Assembly (NCBI GenBank): GCA_026413225.1
Contig: CM048552.1
Span: forward strand, 185,104,053 to 185,168,052
Length of the DNA stretch: 64,000 bases
Direction of reading: 5' to 3'
From: Otis tarda
Lineage: Eukaryota; Chordata; Aves; Otidiformes; Otididae
Position numbers and translations under genes: made by a program. Positions 12,529-24,191 of the stretch are shown here, piece by piece (within the stretch, counting starts at the first letter, position 1; every line of letters begins with the position of its first letter). The notes beneath the pieces were generated by a model. The model was not told the DNA's origin, did no database searches, and worked only from the letters and a program-made list of their open reading frames with translations.

Positions 12529-13994
12529 ACGGAGGGAAGAGGGTGAATTTCCTGGGAGTCTTGGCCCAGGGAGCATCTCAGCACCCAGCCTGAGGGCTGG
12601 TGGCTGGGTGCCTGGAGAGGCCTGTCAGGGATGGGTAGGAATGGATGAATCAAAGCGAGAAGTCCCGAGGGTGTGGAAAATGTTTGGAGATGTTTTCACG
12701 GTGAGGTTGAGCTGCCCCTTTTCAGATCAGAGGCAGGATCTGAAGTCTGGTCAAAGGTTTGTTCTGCTTGCATCAGACAGTGCTGTCTGTGCAAGGCACC
12801 TTTTAAACAAAAATGTAAAACTATGATAAGAAGAAGGGAAAATTTCTTGAGAAGGATTCAAGGTGAAGAACAAAACCAAGCACAATATTGTATCTTACTA
12901 GTATTGTGCATTACAGTGTACAGTTACTGTATTGCTCAAGAAAATAACATTTGTTAAAGGGTACTTCTGTAAAGAGTTTTGCTCTAAGCTCATACACTGA
13001 ACAGATGCATTTTCCTGATCAACGTTGACCTGGTTTTGATACTCTGCAGCAGAAAGTTCCTGATACTTGGCCATGGTTAAAGCAGAAAGGTTTCTTTTGA
13101 TCCATATCTGAAGTCGCTCTGTGCCACTCTTCATGACAAGTTTGTTGCAAATTCTTTGCCCACCTCTCTTCTGCCCCTGACTTTGCTCTCCTCCCACAGC
13201 GAGATCTCTGCCTGGCAGGGTTCATCACAAACACCACCTTCCTTTGCTCCTGTATCCTTCACTCTGCTCCTGCATCTTCACCAGGCTGAATTTCCCCGCT
13301 ACTAATTTTCTTCTTCCCTTCTTCAACATTGACAAGTCCTGTTGGCTCACCCGTCTGGTGTCTTGAGCTAAATTAGCCCTACAGTAGTGACCACAGCCAT
13401 GTTTTTGTGGCCGCAGTCTTTATACTTCTCGATTCTGCTTTCATTTTGATTTCACCTAGAATCTCACCAACTATAATGGTCAATTTTATCTCATGAGAAA
13501 ATCATGTTTCCTCTCCCTTTGGCTTGCTTTTATCCTTGCTGTCTCTAGCAGCTCAAACAACTCCTTCCCTGCCAGAAACACTGGGGTTTCTTGTCTGCAC
13601 TGCATTTGCTCCACTGCCTCCACTCAGTCTCCTGCTTTGCTTCTTATCCACCCTGCTGTCTCCGTAACTTTAGGTTTCCTTTGGTGCTTTCACCTCCTTC
13701 CCTGACTCTGAGCCCACTGAATGTGCGGTGCACAGTCGCTATCGGTTCTTTCACTCCATTTTCATCCTAAGACTTCATTTCTTTCCAGTCTGTTTGTCCC
13801 CCAGGTAATTTGCAGGCAGTGTTCCTCAAGGCACTGATTTCTTCTTGACCAAATCTGAGAACATTTCTCACCCTCCTTGATCTGTCAGCCAGTTTCAACA
13901 GAAGCTACCTATAAAAGAGAAAACAAGAACGTTTATCTGTCTTTAGGTGTGTGCCCTAACTGGGTGTGTGCTCTATGTCTTGATTGTTATCAGT
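12529..13994. other. non-coding, pyrimidine-rich + strand
   Basis: From about 13,140 to 13,870 the + strand is unusually rich in C and T. It resembles neither a clear exon nor a repeat I can name. It could be an old, unrecognised LINE piece or a non-coding transcript segment. Confidence 0.35.
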
Positions 13995-14158
13995 GTTGGA
14001 AGGAGGCCCAGAAGTTGCCCAGAGGGGTTGTGGAGTCTCCACCTTTGGGTAAAGCTCTGAGTAATCTGCTCAGACCTCATAGTTAATCCTGCTGTGAGCA
14101 GGAGGTTGGACTGGAGACCTCCTGAGGTATCTTCCAAGCTTAATTATTCGCTATGCTA
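13995..14158 (+). mobile_element. old CR1 3'-end fragment
   Basis: Decayed CR1 ORF2 C-terminus and tail. The sequence runs through a 'gttgcccagaggggttgtgg' segment (NRLPREVV region, near 14013-14033), a 'ggaggttggactggagacct' segment, and 'cttccaagcttaattattcg' near the end. Substitutions and indels throughout indicate an old insertion. Confidence 0.75.
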
Positions 14159-15687
14159 TGATCCAGGTGGCAGGTGCCAGAACCCTTGTCCTGAGGAGTG
14201 AAAGACTGGAATGATAAGATGCAGTGTATCACCAGGGAAGTCCCAACATAGCTATAGAGTGTTTTGTTCCTGTTCTTGAAACTCGACTTCTTTGGCTTTT
14301 TAAGAAGTTCTGCATTGTGGGGGTTTGTTGTTGTTGTTGGGCTGTTTTGGTTTTCTTTTTTAATATTATATTCTTCCTCCTGTGCTTTAAGTTCATTGCA
14401 GGGATGCTGTCCCCAGCCTCTGGTTAACGTCATGAGCCATGCCAGATTCCAGTTATCTTTGTGTAGTGATTGCTTTTGTTGCAATGTTTGACTATTTATT
14501 CAAACTCAGCTTGGCTATAATTGAACTCCAGGCTTCCTTTTCAAACTTCCCCTGCTTCTTCCTTTCTCCATCCCCTTGTTTAACTCTCATTCAACTCTGT
14601 TAGCTGGATGTCAAATCTGAACTTAGTCCTGTTTATATGGTTCAAGACTGTGTTTGTTCTTTTAATCACAGTATTTTTTTCTTCTCATCACAGTTTTCTA
14701 TAATGCTGCACTTCATTTAAACTAATCTTGTCTACATGCAAAATTGCACTGAAATCTCAAGTTTGTGTATTTTCAAATTAAATTATTGAAATATTTTTTG
14801 CCTAGAGATGTCTTTGTTTGTAGCTGTATGTGACAATTTTCTTAATCTTTGTAAATCTTCCCGCGAGCCATTACTTTAATGATGGCACTTTCAGTTTCTC
14901 TTCAAAGTCACCTTCATCAATGCTTTCTCTTCTGTGTTTTCCTTCTGATTTCCAGTTCTTTAGGATCAGGTCTTTATACTGTCTGATGTCTTACATGTTT
15001 TCAGCCCTACGCCAAAAAAAACCCCACCCAAACTCAAAATTTAGAATGTCGATCATCTTGAAAATCACTGCAAATTAGAGATTTACTAAACTTGGCTACT
15101 AATAAGAGGATTTCTGAAACCAAATTGGGCTTCTTTGATTGAAATCAGTATCTGTATGCATTCATAAACTAATAGGAAGCTGGAAAGAAGCATAAAATTG
15201 CTACTTGCAGACTCGACCTTTTACCAGGGTTAACTGTTGCTCTTATCAAATCTGTTTATCCAGCAGAAAACTGTCTCTGGGAGCTTTCAGAATGCTCGAC
15301 GTGGGATGTTTCTATATTTTACTATTCCTCCTTTGGCTCAGAGATTCAAAACTCCAATTGCCTCACCTTTTGTGACAGAAGTGCTGAAAAACATTCTTTA
15401 ATGCAAGCATTCCAAAGTTAATAGAATAGCTCTTTTACTTTATTTTTTTTATACTATCACTGATTTATTTCCTGAAATGCTAACAATAACTAGAAAAATT
15501 GTTGAATCAGTCAGTAAGAGAACAAATGCCCTTTTTGGCCACTCCTCCTGTTTTGTGATTCTTTTATCATCTGGTTTATCTGAGCAGACATTTATAGTTC
15601 AGTACTTTAAACTAGAGATGACTATTTATTGTGTTTTGCCTTGTCAGATTTTTCTGATTTTTCGAAATATCTTTAGTTGCCCTGCAG

Positions 15688-15794
15688 GAACAAAGGCAAA
15701 GCAGAAAATGGTTGAGCAGCCAAAACTGCTTTGTAGGCTTCTGAATCCTAAGCTGCCGTCTAAACCATCTGCACCAAGGAGGATGTTGGTAAAG
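15688..15794 (+). CDS. LRRC63: tentative N-terminal exon of LRRC63
   Basis: The acceptor 'gttgccctgcag' precedes 15688 and the donor AAG|gtaaat follows 15794. The open frame reads KAKQKMVEQPKLLCRLLNPK and is rich in Pro, Lys and Leu; an ATG inside it (MVEQPK) could be the start. It ends on a complete codon, which does not fit directly onto the exon at 22035 (which needs one nucleotide from the preceding exon), so at least one exon between them was not identified. Without that link the exon stays a candidate. Confidence 0.4.
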
Positions 15795-18700
15795 GTAAAT
15801 TGTACAAAGACAGTTTCTGTAGTGCATCATTTCAAATTCCATGTGTCCTCTAAAATTAAAATAGAAGAAGATAGATTGAAAGTTAAGCTACTAGTGCAAA
15901 GCAGTGTGAATTAGACTGCAGTATGACCTGTATGACCTGCATCTTTTTGGGAGGGTCTTCAGGTAAATAGTGGAAGAGTCATCAGGACAGGTCCTGGAAC
16001 TTGAGTCTTCCACCTATCAGTCTTCAACACTACCCATTGGATAATAGAGGTATTCCCTCTAGCTGATCCTAAAATATGAGAGATAACATGAAAATCTGCT
16101 GGCATCAAGAAAAATTAAATTACATCCCATGGAATCAGATCATAGGGGAAGTGAGATATAACTTTGATTCAAACAAAATGAAAGAAATGAGGTTTTGGGG
16201 GATGGTCCTGCTCTTCTCAGTATAGACATCCATGTGAAAAGACATATCTTGGCTTATTTTAAAGGCATCAGGGATTTCTAATGAAAACAAAGGACTTTCA
16301 ATGCCGTATGGTTCATAAATAACTTGCATTTTGTGCACCTGTATACGTGAATGAAAAGCTCTTTTCTATTTATATAAAGTAGCTATTGATTAAATATTTA
16401 AGGACTAACCTCTAAAAAATAAAAGTGAAAAACAATAACATGATCCATAATCAAAACATTTTTAACCTAAGTAACAAAATAATACACTGGAAACTAGGCA
16501 CCAGTCCTGAAACCAGATCTGTAGAGAAGGACCTGAACAGGTTCACTGACTTCTGTCAGTTTTGACTTCTGTCAAAACTACTAAGCTCCAGGATATGCTG
16601 TAGAAGTATAGCATGCAGAAATTTTACAATGTTTTTTTTTCACAGATCAGCACAGTAGAATAAAGTGGTAGCATGAAAAAACAATACTATCCCTACAAAC
16701 TGGGTTAAAGAGACCAAAGGAAGCTTTTTTTTTTTTCTTTTTTTTTTGTCTAGCTTTTATAATTTTGAAGGAGTACCTGAATAGCTAAAACTCCTTAATC
16801 TTCACATAGTTGATAAAGCAGGCTAACAACAACAGAGTTGCCGTAGCCAGCTCTCAAGGCAATATGTTGTAACAGAAAGAAAAAAAAATGATGTTTTAAA
16901 TAAATGGTGGGTTATTTGACTTTTTGTTTTGTTAGAATACCGTCATACTGTATTCGTTGTAATCATTATGCAATATTAATTTAAAAGGAACAATGATAAT
17001 ATATTAAAAGTAATATCTTTATAACTATTAAAAATAGTAAGGAAAATTCAGTTAGAGAAGTAAGGTTGAAAAGTCAGATGATATAATTATTGGTTCCTTG
17101 ATATTATTAAGCCCTTCCTAATATTATTTTGAAAGGCTGGTGAAATCTATTTCTGTACAATATATTTCCAGTCTGGTGCTATCCAAACAGATGTAAATAT
17201 TTCTGGCTCACTACCAGAGCTGTGCTTCAATGATTTAAACCATTTTAAAAGTGATAGATAAACCTTTTACCTTGAAACAAAGTTCTGTTGTGATGACTCT
17301 CCTTGTAGTAGTACATATTAGTGGCGAATGCTATTTATAGATTGGGTGTTTATATAGTAAACCTGACAAGAATCTAAGAGCTGTGCAGTTAAGTTTGTTC
17401 AAGGATCATTTCTCCAAATGTAACTATTACACCTGAAAGATATTTCTACAGCAGCATGCCCATTGATCACCAAGCAACTCTTCAGCAATGGCCATTCCAT
17501 CATCTTGGTGGATGGAATCGTTTTGTGCTTCATGAAGTGTGAGACTGAGACCTGAGAGTGGAAGGAAAAAAAAGAGAGTGTGGTGTGGCATGTCTTTTCC
17601 CTTGCAGCGGAGTATAGAAAGTGAGAATGTAACACAATGAAGCAGTTGACTGAAAAGGCAGCAGAGATGTCAAGGGGTGGGCTGTGCCCAGCAGAGTGCT
17701 GGAAGCTGTCCCAGCTTTCTTTGAGAGCTGAGTTGTAGCAGAGAGCTAAAAGAGTAACTTCTCCCTCGGCATGTCCCTGGAGATGAGTCTGCCTAGCAAA
17801 GGGAACAGAGCATCAACTTTGTGGAACTACACGGACTGAATGACGGATAATTTACTAAGTATTTATTTGTTATTAAAAAATGTTCAGCTGGCTGCAGTAC
17901 TGTTTGGAAATTGGGGACTAGCTAAGGAACCAATGGACCCCCAGAATGAGGTCTTTGGGAATAGCCCTGGTAGCAAAGTCAAAGTCCAGTTCTAGTGTGA
18001 AGTGCATGTGAACCTCTCCCTCAGTGAGACATTAGGGCTTGGTGCCATCCCACCACATGCTTAGTCATTGAATGGAGGGGAATAAACTAAGTAAATAGAA
18101 TTTATAAGCCTCTCAGTAATCAGTGAAGAGAGGTAAGCAGTTTCAGTGAGTTCAGCTGGCTGAAGATCCGATTCACCCTCTGAAAAGAGGAATTCACCCC
18201 TGTTCTGAAGAGAGGAATTGCACATCGTGTTTCATTATTAAAAGGACCCAGGACAGGAACAGACAGGCTTTGGACTGTGGTGCTTCAGCTGCGTGCCTGA
18301 CAGTAGAAGGATGACTCAGACCTCAGGGGCTAATAGCAGTGCTTCTGCACAGGCATGATAAATTCTGTGAAGCTGCCTATGACTTGTAAAGGATCCTGCA
18401 GTCACTTTTGAGACAATTTCCAGAAGCTGATTCCCCTGTTCCTTTCACAGTCTGACCACAACTGGCCTCCCTTGTATCATCATGCTTTAAACAAGTCCAC
18501 TCCATGGTGCTTTTTTTCATACAGAAGTTTCCTGAGTGTTTGCCCCTTTCCCGTTCAGTAGGGGTAGCGTGAAGTTTAAGTGATACAGGGAACATTATGG
18601 AGCATACAGAGGAACACTCACCAAAGGAGCCCCGTCTACTCAGGTGAAAGATCTCATTGCATTGGCACGTGGCACCTTGCCAAATGGGTTTAGGATCCTT

Positions 18701-19944
18701 AAACAGGGACTTGTCAGTGATACAAATGGCGATATTTCACATGCAGTAGAACATTAATGATGCATTCTTCATTAAACTATGTAACTCATAAGGTACCTCT
18801 GAAATCCTGCCCTTTCCATCCTGCTTGTTTTGTAACTCTTCTACTGCATACTACCATCATTCAACATAGTCTGTAGGTGAATTCCATTCGTGTTGAAAAA
18901 AAAAAAGAGTAACATATGTTGTGATGGGCAGTGCTGAGATGCTTAGTCTTAATTGTTGGTGCATGTCCTCTGAACAAGAAAAATCCACGTGGGGCATGGG
19001 ATCGAGTTTGTCACACGATCTTTTCCTCAAAAAGGATGCCAGAGTATGCCTCCTGACAAATGTCTTTTTTTCTCTTGTCGTCAGCAGGCAGGATTTTTGG
19101 ACAGTACCTAACTAGAGTGATAAAGAGTATAAATGATGAAAATGGAAAAGCAGTGTCTGGCAGTGCTCAAGGGCAAATCAAGCAGGTGCTTCCCTCAGCA
19201 ATAAGCACATATCCCACAGTCCCTTGCATATCCAACCTAAAGATACATGCCTGTCCGTTCATCAGATTTGCCGTGGTCAAACACTAATCCCACTCAAAGA
19301 CTCCTTTCTTCAGACTCAGTTCCAGCCTAGCAGTACACAGCCCCAGTCTGACCACATTTCATCTTGCCCACTACGTTTCCAACAGAGTTAAGCCTATCTC
19401 CTTAATCAAAAACAGTTCCAGCCTAAAACTAGAGGTTTCCATGATCTAAGGAGAGGTTTGATTCTCTCTGAAGCAAGTTTTCCAGTAGAAAAAATGGAGC
19501 AGAAATGCGATAGATACTCTCAGTTCATAGTTCATAAGAATAACAACTATGCGTGTTAGTCTTTACCAGGCATTACTGCAAGCATTCCTATCTACTCCAG
19601 CAGCAAAATGCCAAATGAAAGCAAAAAGAAAAACGTTCTGTCCAAACTCCTAGGAGAGATTTTATTTTTACTAAAAATCTTAGTGGGCCTGATATCTTCC
19701 TATCTTGCAAAAATAATAGATTCTTTCGTATGAAGTGTGAGAATCTTCCAGAAGGCAATTTTTACTACCCCACGATAAACATCTAAGATGGATTAAATGA
19801 ATCAAGCACAAAATAGATATCTGCTTTTTGACCATTTGTAGTAAAATGTAGTTCTACAGTGTCATTTGCTGGCTGCAGCTTGCTATTATATACCCATGGT
19901 CAGCTGCAAAACTACATAAAAAGCTGTAAACCATATTAGCTGCA
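15795..19944. other. probable intron, no feature recognised
   Basis: AT-rich sequence with a T-run near 16723-16748. No splice-bounded frame with protein-like composition was found on either strand. Confidence 0.4.
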
Positions 19945-19971
19945 TTTTAAGCACAGAAACTGTGCTTAAAA
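19945..19971. repeat. perfect 12-bp inverted repeat (hairpin)
   Basis: Arms TTTTAAGCACAG and CTGTGCTTAAAA are exact complements separated by a three-base AAA loop. It lies in a probable LRRC63 intron. No downstream T-run or protein context gives it an obvious role. Confidence 0.8.
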
Positions 19972-20242
19972 CATAGCTATTCACTGCAGCCAGTGCTGAG
20001 GCTCTGTACTGGTTGCTTACACCGCAGATGCGAGTATGGTGATTGTGGCTGGGAGGAGGGAGGTACCTGAGTTGGATTGTGCAAACCAGTAAGTTAAGTG
20101 TACACAGCTGTTAAGTTATGTTCACCACCTGGTACTTACTGGTCAGGCATAGTGTTATTTAATCTCAGTTTTTGAAGCTGAGAATGCTTTTTTGTGAAAG
20201 TATTTAATAATATCTGCATTATAGGATGAACCGTTTTATGAC

Positions 20243-20817
20243 TGTGGTGGGCTGACCGTGGCTGGCTACCAGACCCCCACCCACCGACTCTCTCACTCCC
20301 CTTCCTCAACAGGACAGGAGGAGAAAATAAGATGGATATCCTCATGGGTTGAGATGAAGGCAATTTAATGAGCAAAACAGAGGCTGCGCACAGAAGCAAA
20401 GCAGAAAGAGGAGATTTATTCACTACTTCCCATCAGCAGGCGATGTCCAGTGACTTCCTGGGAAGCAGGGCCACAGTATGCATAGTGGTTGCTTCAGAAG
20501 ACAAGCGCCTTAACCATGAATGGCTTCCCCCAGAGGAGGGGAAATGGGCGTTCGGGTCAGTCCATAACACTTTGTCTCTGCTGCTCCTTCCTCACAGTTT
20601 TCCCCTGCTCCAGAGTGGGGTCCCTCCCATGGGATACAGTCCTTCAAGAACTGTTCCAGCATAGATCCCTCATGGGCCTCAAGTCCCACCAGAAAATTTG
20701 CTTCTGCATTGGCTCTCCATGGGCTGCAGGGTGGATATCTGCTTCAGTGTGGACTTCCATAGAGGAGGTCCTGAAGGAGGACAACCTGTGTCCAGTTTGG
20801 GGCTCTCCAGTGTGAGA
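20243..20817 (-). mobile_element. truncated endogenous retrovirus LTR
   Basis: Starts 'tgtggtgggctgaccgtggc' and continues through 'caccgactctctcactcc', 'tcatgggttgagatgaaggc' and 'cccctgctccagagtggggt'. These segments recur in the better preserved LTR at 23044-24186, which is on the same strand. The right end is lost: the sequence changes directly into CR1 at about 20,818. No target duplication is visible, and divergence suggests it is older than the 23-kb copy. Confidence 0.7.
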
Positions 20818-21232
20818 TGGATATTGACACACTCTGGCAGAGTGCCACCAAGATGGTCAGGGGGCTGGAGTACATGACATGTAAGGAGAGACTGAGAGAG
20901 CTGGGTTTGTTGAGCCTTAAGAGGAGATGCTTAAAGGGAGATCCTGCTAGTGTCTTCAGCGAGAATCAAACTCTTCTCAGAACAGCAGAAGAGGCAACTA
21001 GCACAAGTTGTAAAATGGGAAAATCTGGTTAGATATAAGGAAAAACTTTTTCCCTATGAGGCTGGTCAAACATTGGCACAGGTTGCTGAGAGAAGATGTG
21101 CATTTCCATCCTTTGAGACATTCAGGAGTCAGAAGGAAAAGGCCCTGAGCAACTTGATGTAGGCCTGCTTTGAGTGGGAGTTGGATCAGATTGAGTCCCA
21201 GAAGTCCCTTACAGTATGAATTATTTTATGGT
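20818..21232 (+). mobile_element. CR1 LINE fragment, ORF2 C-terminus and tail
   Basis: The + strand sequence follows the CR1 ORF2 C-terminal segment ('aggggctggagtacatgaca' corresponds to the RGLE motif, 'gagagactgagagagctggg' to RLRELG), then the tail 'gagttggatcagattgagtc'. The frame is broken by indels and stops. It abuts the truncated LTR on its left. Confidence 0.85.
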
Positions 21233-22034
21233 TCTGTGTTGTCTTGAAGCTATAGAAGCTTTAAAAATAATCTCTTATGTTTAAGATCTTTCTTACTGTA
21301 TTTGAATAATATATAGGGCTTTTGTGCAATAAGATTCTGAGCCATTTGTATAAAGCAATCTAGTTCTTGTACATGCAACATGTCTTCTGCTATTATTCTG
21401 TACTTCTCTTTAGAAATGGCCTTGGAAGAGAAAATGAGATAATCTGGTTCACCAAAAGAACTTTGCGAGAGGAAAAGAAAGAAAAAGCGTATGCTGTACA
21501 CTACTTAAAGCTACCTAAACTTGAAAGAGAAGAAGGACACTTTACAGGCAGGATCAAGAAGTATATGTCACTTTCAAGAGAGAAACTAGATAGATGACAT
21601 GGGCTGACAGTCATAAAAGGAGATTATGGGAAATGAGACTCTAAGAAATGCAGCATGCCACTTTTAGACTCTGGAGGACTACAACATCCTGTTCCACTAG
21701 CAAAATACTGGAATTATAGTGTAACAAATTAATCTGCACTCTTGGTTCGGCATTGAAGTGACAGTGTGGTTGAAGGTACAAGACCTAAAGCACTCAGGAG
21801 AAGGATGCCACTTCTGAACTGTTTGGGGTTGAGTACACTCCAGCACAAAGAGAAGCCTGTAGTGCCTATGGTAGCTATGGAGGAAGGCAAACCACTGCCG
21901 TTACTGTAGGCCATAATCCGATTCTACTTGCAGGCCCCTTTTTTTTCTGTACATGAAGACTCATTCTTCTCCCATCAGAGGACAAAGAAAGGAAGCATTT
22001 GTAAAGAATCTTCAATCTTTTTATCTTTATGCAG

Positions 22035-22115
22035 ATATTCATGAGTTATTTGATTACTGTGTGAAAGCTTTGTCTGAGTATGGCAACAGAAGATCTCAAG
22101 GATTAGATGCAGGAG
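22035..22115 (+). CDS. LRRC63: LRRC63 exon
   Basis: A strong acceptor, 'tttttatctttatgcag', ends at 22034, and a weaker donor GGAG|gtttgc follows 22115. The frame starts with two nucleotides of a split codon and reads IHELFDYCVKALSEYGNRR. It ends with one nucleotide that joins the next exon to make GAC (Asp). The phase agreement with the next exon supports the call. Confidence 0.6.
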
Positions 22116-22211
22116 GTTTGCAGAACATTTCCCATTCAGATTTTATTTTCTAATGTTTGCTTTCCCCTAAGAAGTTCTGTAATGCCTGACACTCTTTTTT
22201 TTATATCATAG

Positions 22212-22372
22212 ACTCTAATGATGCCCCTGATGGCAATAGCGTGGAGGATCTTTGGGAAATTGATTTCCATTTTATAGCAAGCAAGCGAGATGAAGAGGGA
22301 AAACTGATGTCTAGGTCCCAAGTGGAAGTACTATGTTGCTTTTTGTACCTGAAGATTGTTCTTAGCCTTCAG
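22212..22372 (+). CDS. LRRC63: LRRC63 exon
   Basis: The acceptor 'tttatatcatag' precedes 22212 and the donor CAG|gtatat follows 22372. The 161-nt frame reads through WEIDFHFIASKRDEEGKLMS and CCFLYLKIVLSLQ without a stop and ends on a complete codon, matching the phase of the exon at 28891. The other two frames contain stops. The sequence leads into the first LRR. Confidence 0.7.
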
Positions 22373-23043
22373 GTATATCCTTTAAAGATGCATTACTCAT
22401 GTTGCTGTGTTTAATAGTCAGTAGCAGCTTTCATTCAAAGTATCTTTTAGCTTTGTAACCTCATCCATAGAAAAAATTTCTTACCGTACCTGCATGAAAA
22501 ATAAGTGCTTAGCATGATTTAAAACTCTTCTGTTAACACTAGAGTAGCTGTAGGGATAACTGATTTACATGGTTTTCTTCTATAATTCCCTTGCCTTAAA
22601 TTTGCCATTGTTTATTATTCTTTTCTTTTTTTCTCACCTTCTTTTGCCATTTCCTCAGTACTTTAACTGTGTCTCATTTTCTTTCTTTCTCCTGCATAAT
22701 TTTCATGGCACTTGCTCAGCACTGTACCTATTGCCAAAGTGTAAATCAACCCGTTATGTGAGCACCATATAAAGCAGTTGTCAGATGCGGAAAATGAGAG
22801 AAGGTGCCTCTTGCTTTTGGTAAGGAACTAGAGATTTAATATTTAATAGTTTCTGGGAATTTTCCTGCTGATCTAATCTTTGTCCATTGGTGGATCTCAA
22901 CCAGCAGTTTAATCTCGTAGTTGAACAAGGCAGAGGAAGCTTCACCCAAACTCCCATGTGGGATCCTCTGGCAGAATTTATATTTCTGCCTTCATGGAGG
23001 ACACAAATCCCTAGTAGCTGGCATGAGGAAATGGTTTTCTAAG

Positions 23044-24186
23044 TGTCGTCGTTCAGCCCCGATCGGGACCAGACTACGCAGTCTCTCTCTCACTCCCCCC
23101 ACCCTCCGAGAGAACAGGGGGAGATAATATAAGGAAAAACGGCTCAAGGTTTGAGATGAGGACAGGGAGAGATCCTTAAAGTTACCATCATGGGCAAAAC
23201 AGACTCGACTTGGGGAAAACTATTCATTTATTACTACAAACAGCAGGATAATGAGACAGAGAACAAGATAACCTCCATCCACCCCTCCCTCTTCCCAAGC
23301 TTAACATTATCTCTACTACCTTCCCCCCGCCCTGAGCGGCACAGGGGGGAAGAGGGAATGGGGATTGCGGTCAGTTCATCACACATTGTTTTACGCTGCT
23401 GCTTCATGGTCGGGGGAAGAACTCACATTCCTCCCCTGCTCCAGTGTGGGGTCCCACCCATACGCCACAGTCCTTCCTGAAACTGCTCCGGCGTGGGTCA
23501 TGTCTTCCACGGAGTGCAGTCCGTCCAGAATGGCTGTCCCAGCGGGCCCTCCATGGGCCACAGCCGCCTTCAGGCATCCGCCTCCCCCGGTACGGGGTCC
23601 TTCACGGGCTCCAAGTGGATCTCTGCTCCTCCATGGACCTCCATGGGCTGCAGGGAGACAACCTGCTCCACCATGGTCGTCACCACAGGCTGCAGGGGAA
23701 TCTTGGCCAGGAGCCGCATTACTCCTCCCCTTCACTTCTGAACTGACCTTGGCATCTGCAGCCACTCCTCACAACAGGCTGGCAGATGTCTCTCAGGATC
23801 CTTTTTACATCTTATTCACTTCTCATCTCCTCTCCACTTCTTGCAGCCGGGCCGGACTGATTCGGGCCCAGTCAGCCGCCTGGCAAGAGGCCAGAGGGTG
23901 AGGCCTGAAAGGCCCATGAGGCCTGCACCTCCCCCTCTGCACCTCTGCCCCCGCTCAGCTTCTTCACATCTTCTCTTCTCTCTTTTTTTTTCTGTTTTCC
24001 CCTTCTTAAATACGTTATTGCAGAGGCGTTATCACGGGACATTCTGCTACCAATCGGCTCGGCCTTGGCCAGCAGCAGGTCCGCCCTAGGCCCGGCCGAG
24101 TCCACTGAACAAAGGGGAGCGACTTCTAGCAGTTTCCTACAGAAGCTACCACCTTAGGCCCCTCCCCACTAAACAAAACCACAACA
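23044..24186 (-). mobile_element. solo LTR of an avian endogenous retrovirus
   Basis: 1143 bp bounded by TGTCGTCG and CCACAACA (complement TGTTGTGG, so the ends form an imperfect inverted repeat). An exact 5-bp duplication CTAAG flanks it at 23039-23043 and 24187-24191. Read on the minus strand, a TATA-like 'tatttaag' (24005-24012) lies about 180 bp from the 5' end. No gag, pol or env is present, so it is a solo LTR left by recombination. It lies in an LRRC63 intron, antisense to that gene. The 5-bp duplication is typical of several vertebrate ERV classes; the family name is not certain. Confidence 0.88.
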
Positions 24187-24191
24187 CTAAG

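Noticed and set aside
13140..13870. Pyrimidine-rich stretch that might be an old LINE or transcript
   Set aside because: I could not match it to a family or find a frame with family motifs.
21416..21597. Possible LRRC63 exon rich in Lys/Glu after 'tacttctctttag'
   Set aside because: The phase does not fit the exon at 15688-15794, and no convincing donor was found before the stop.
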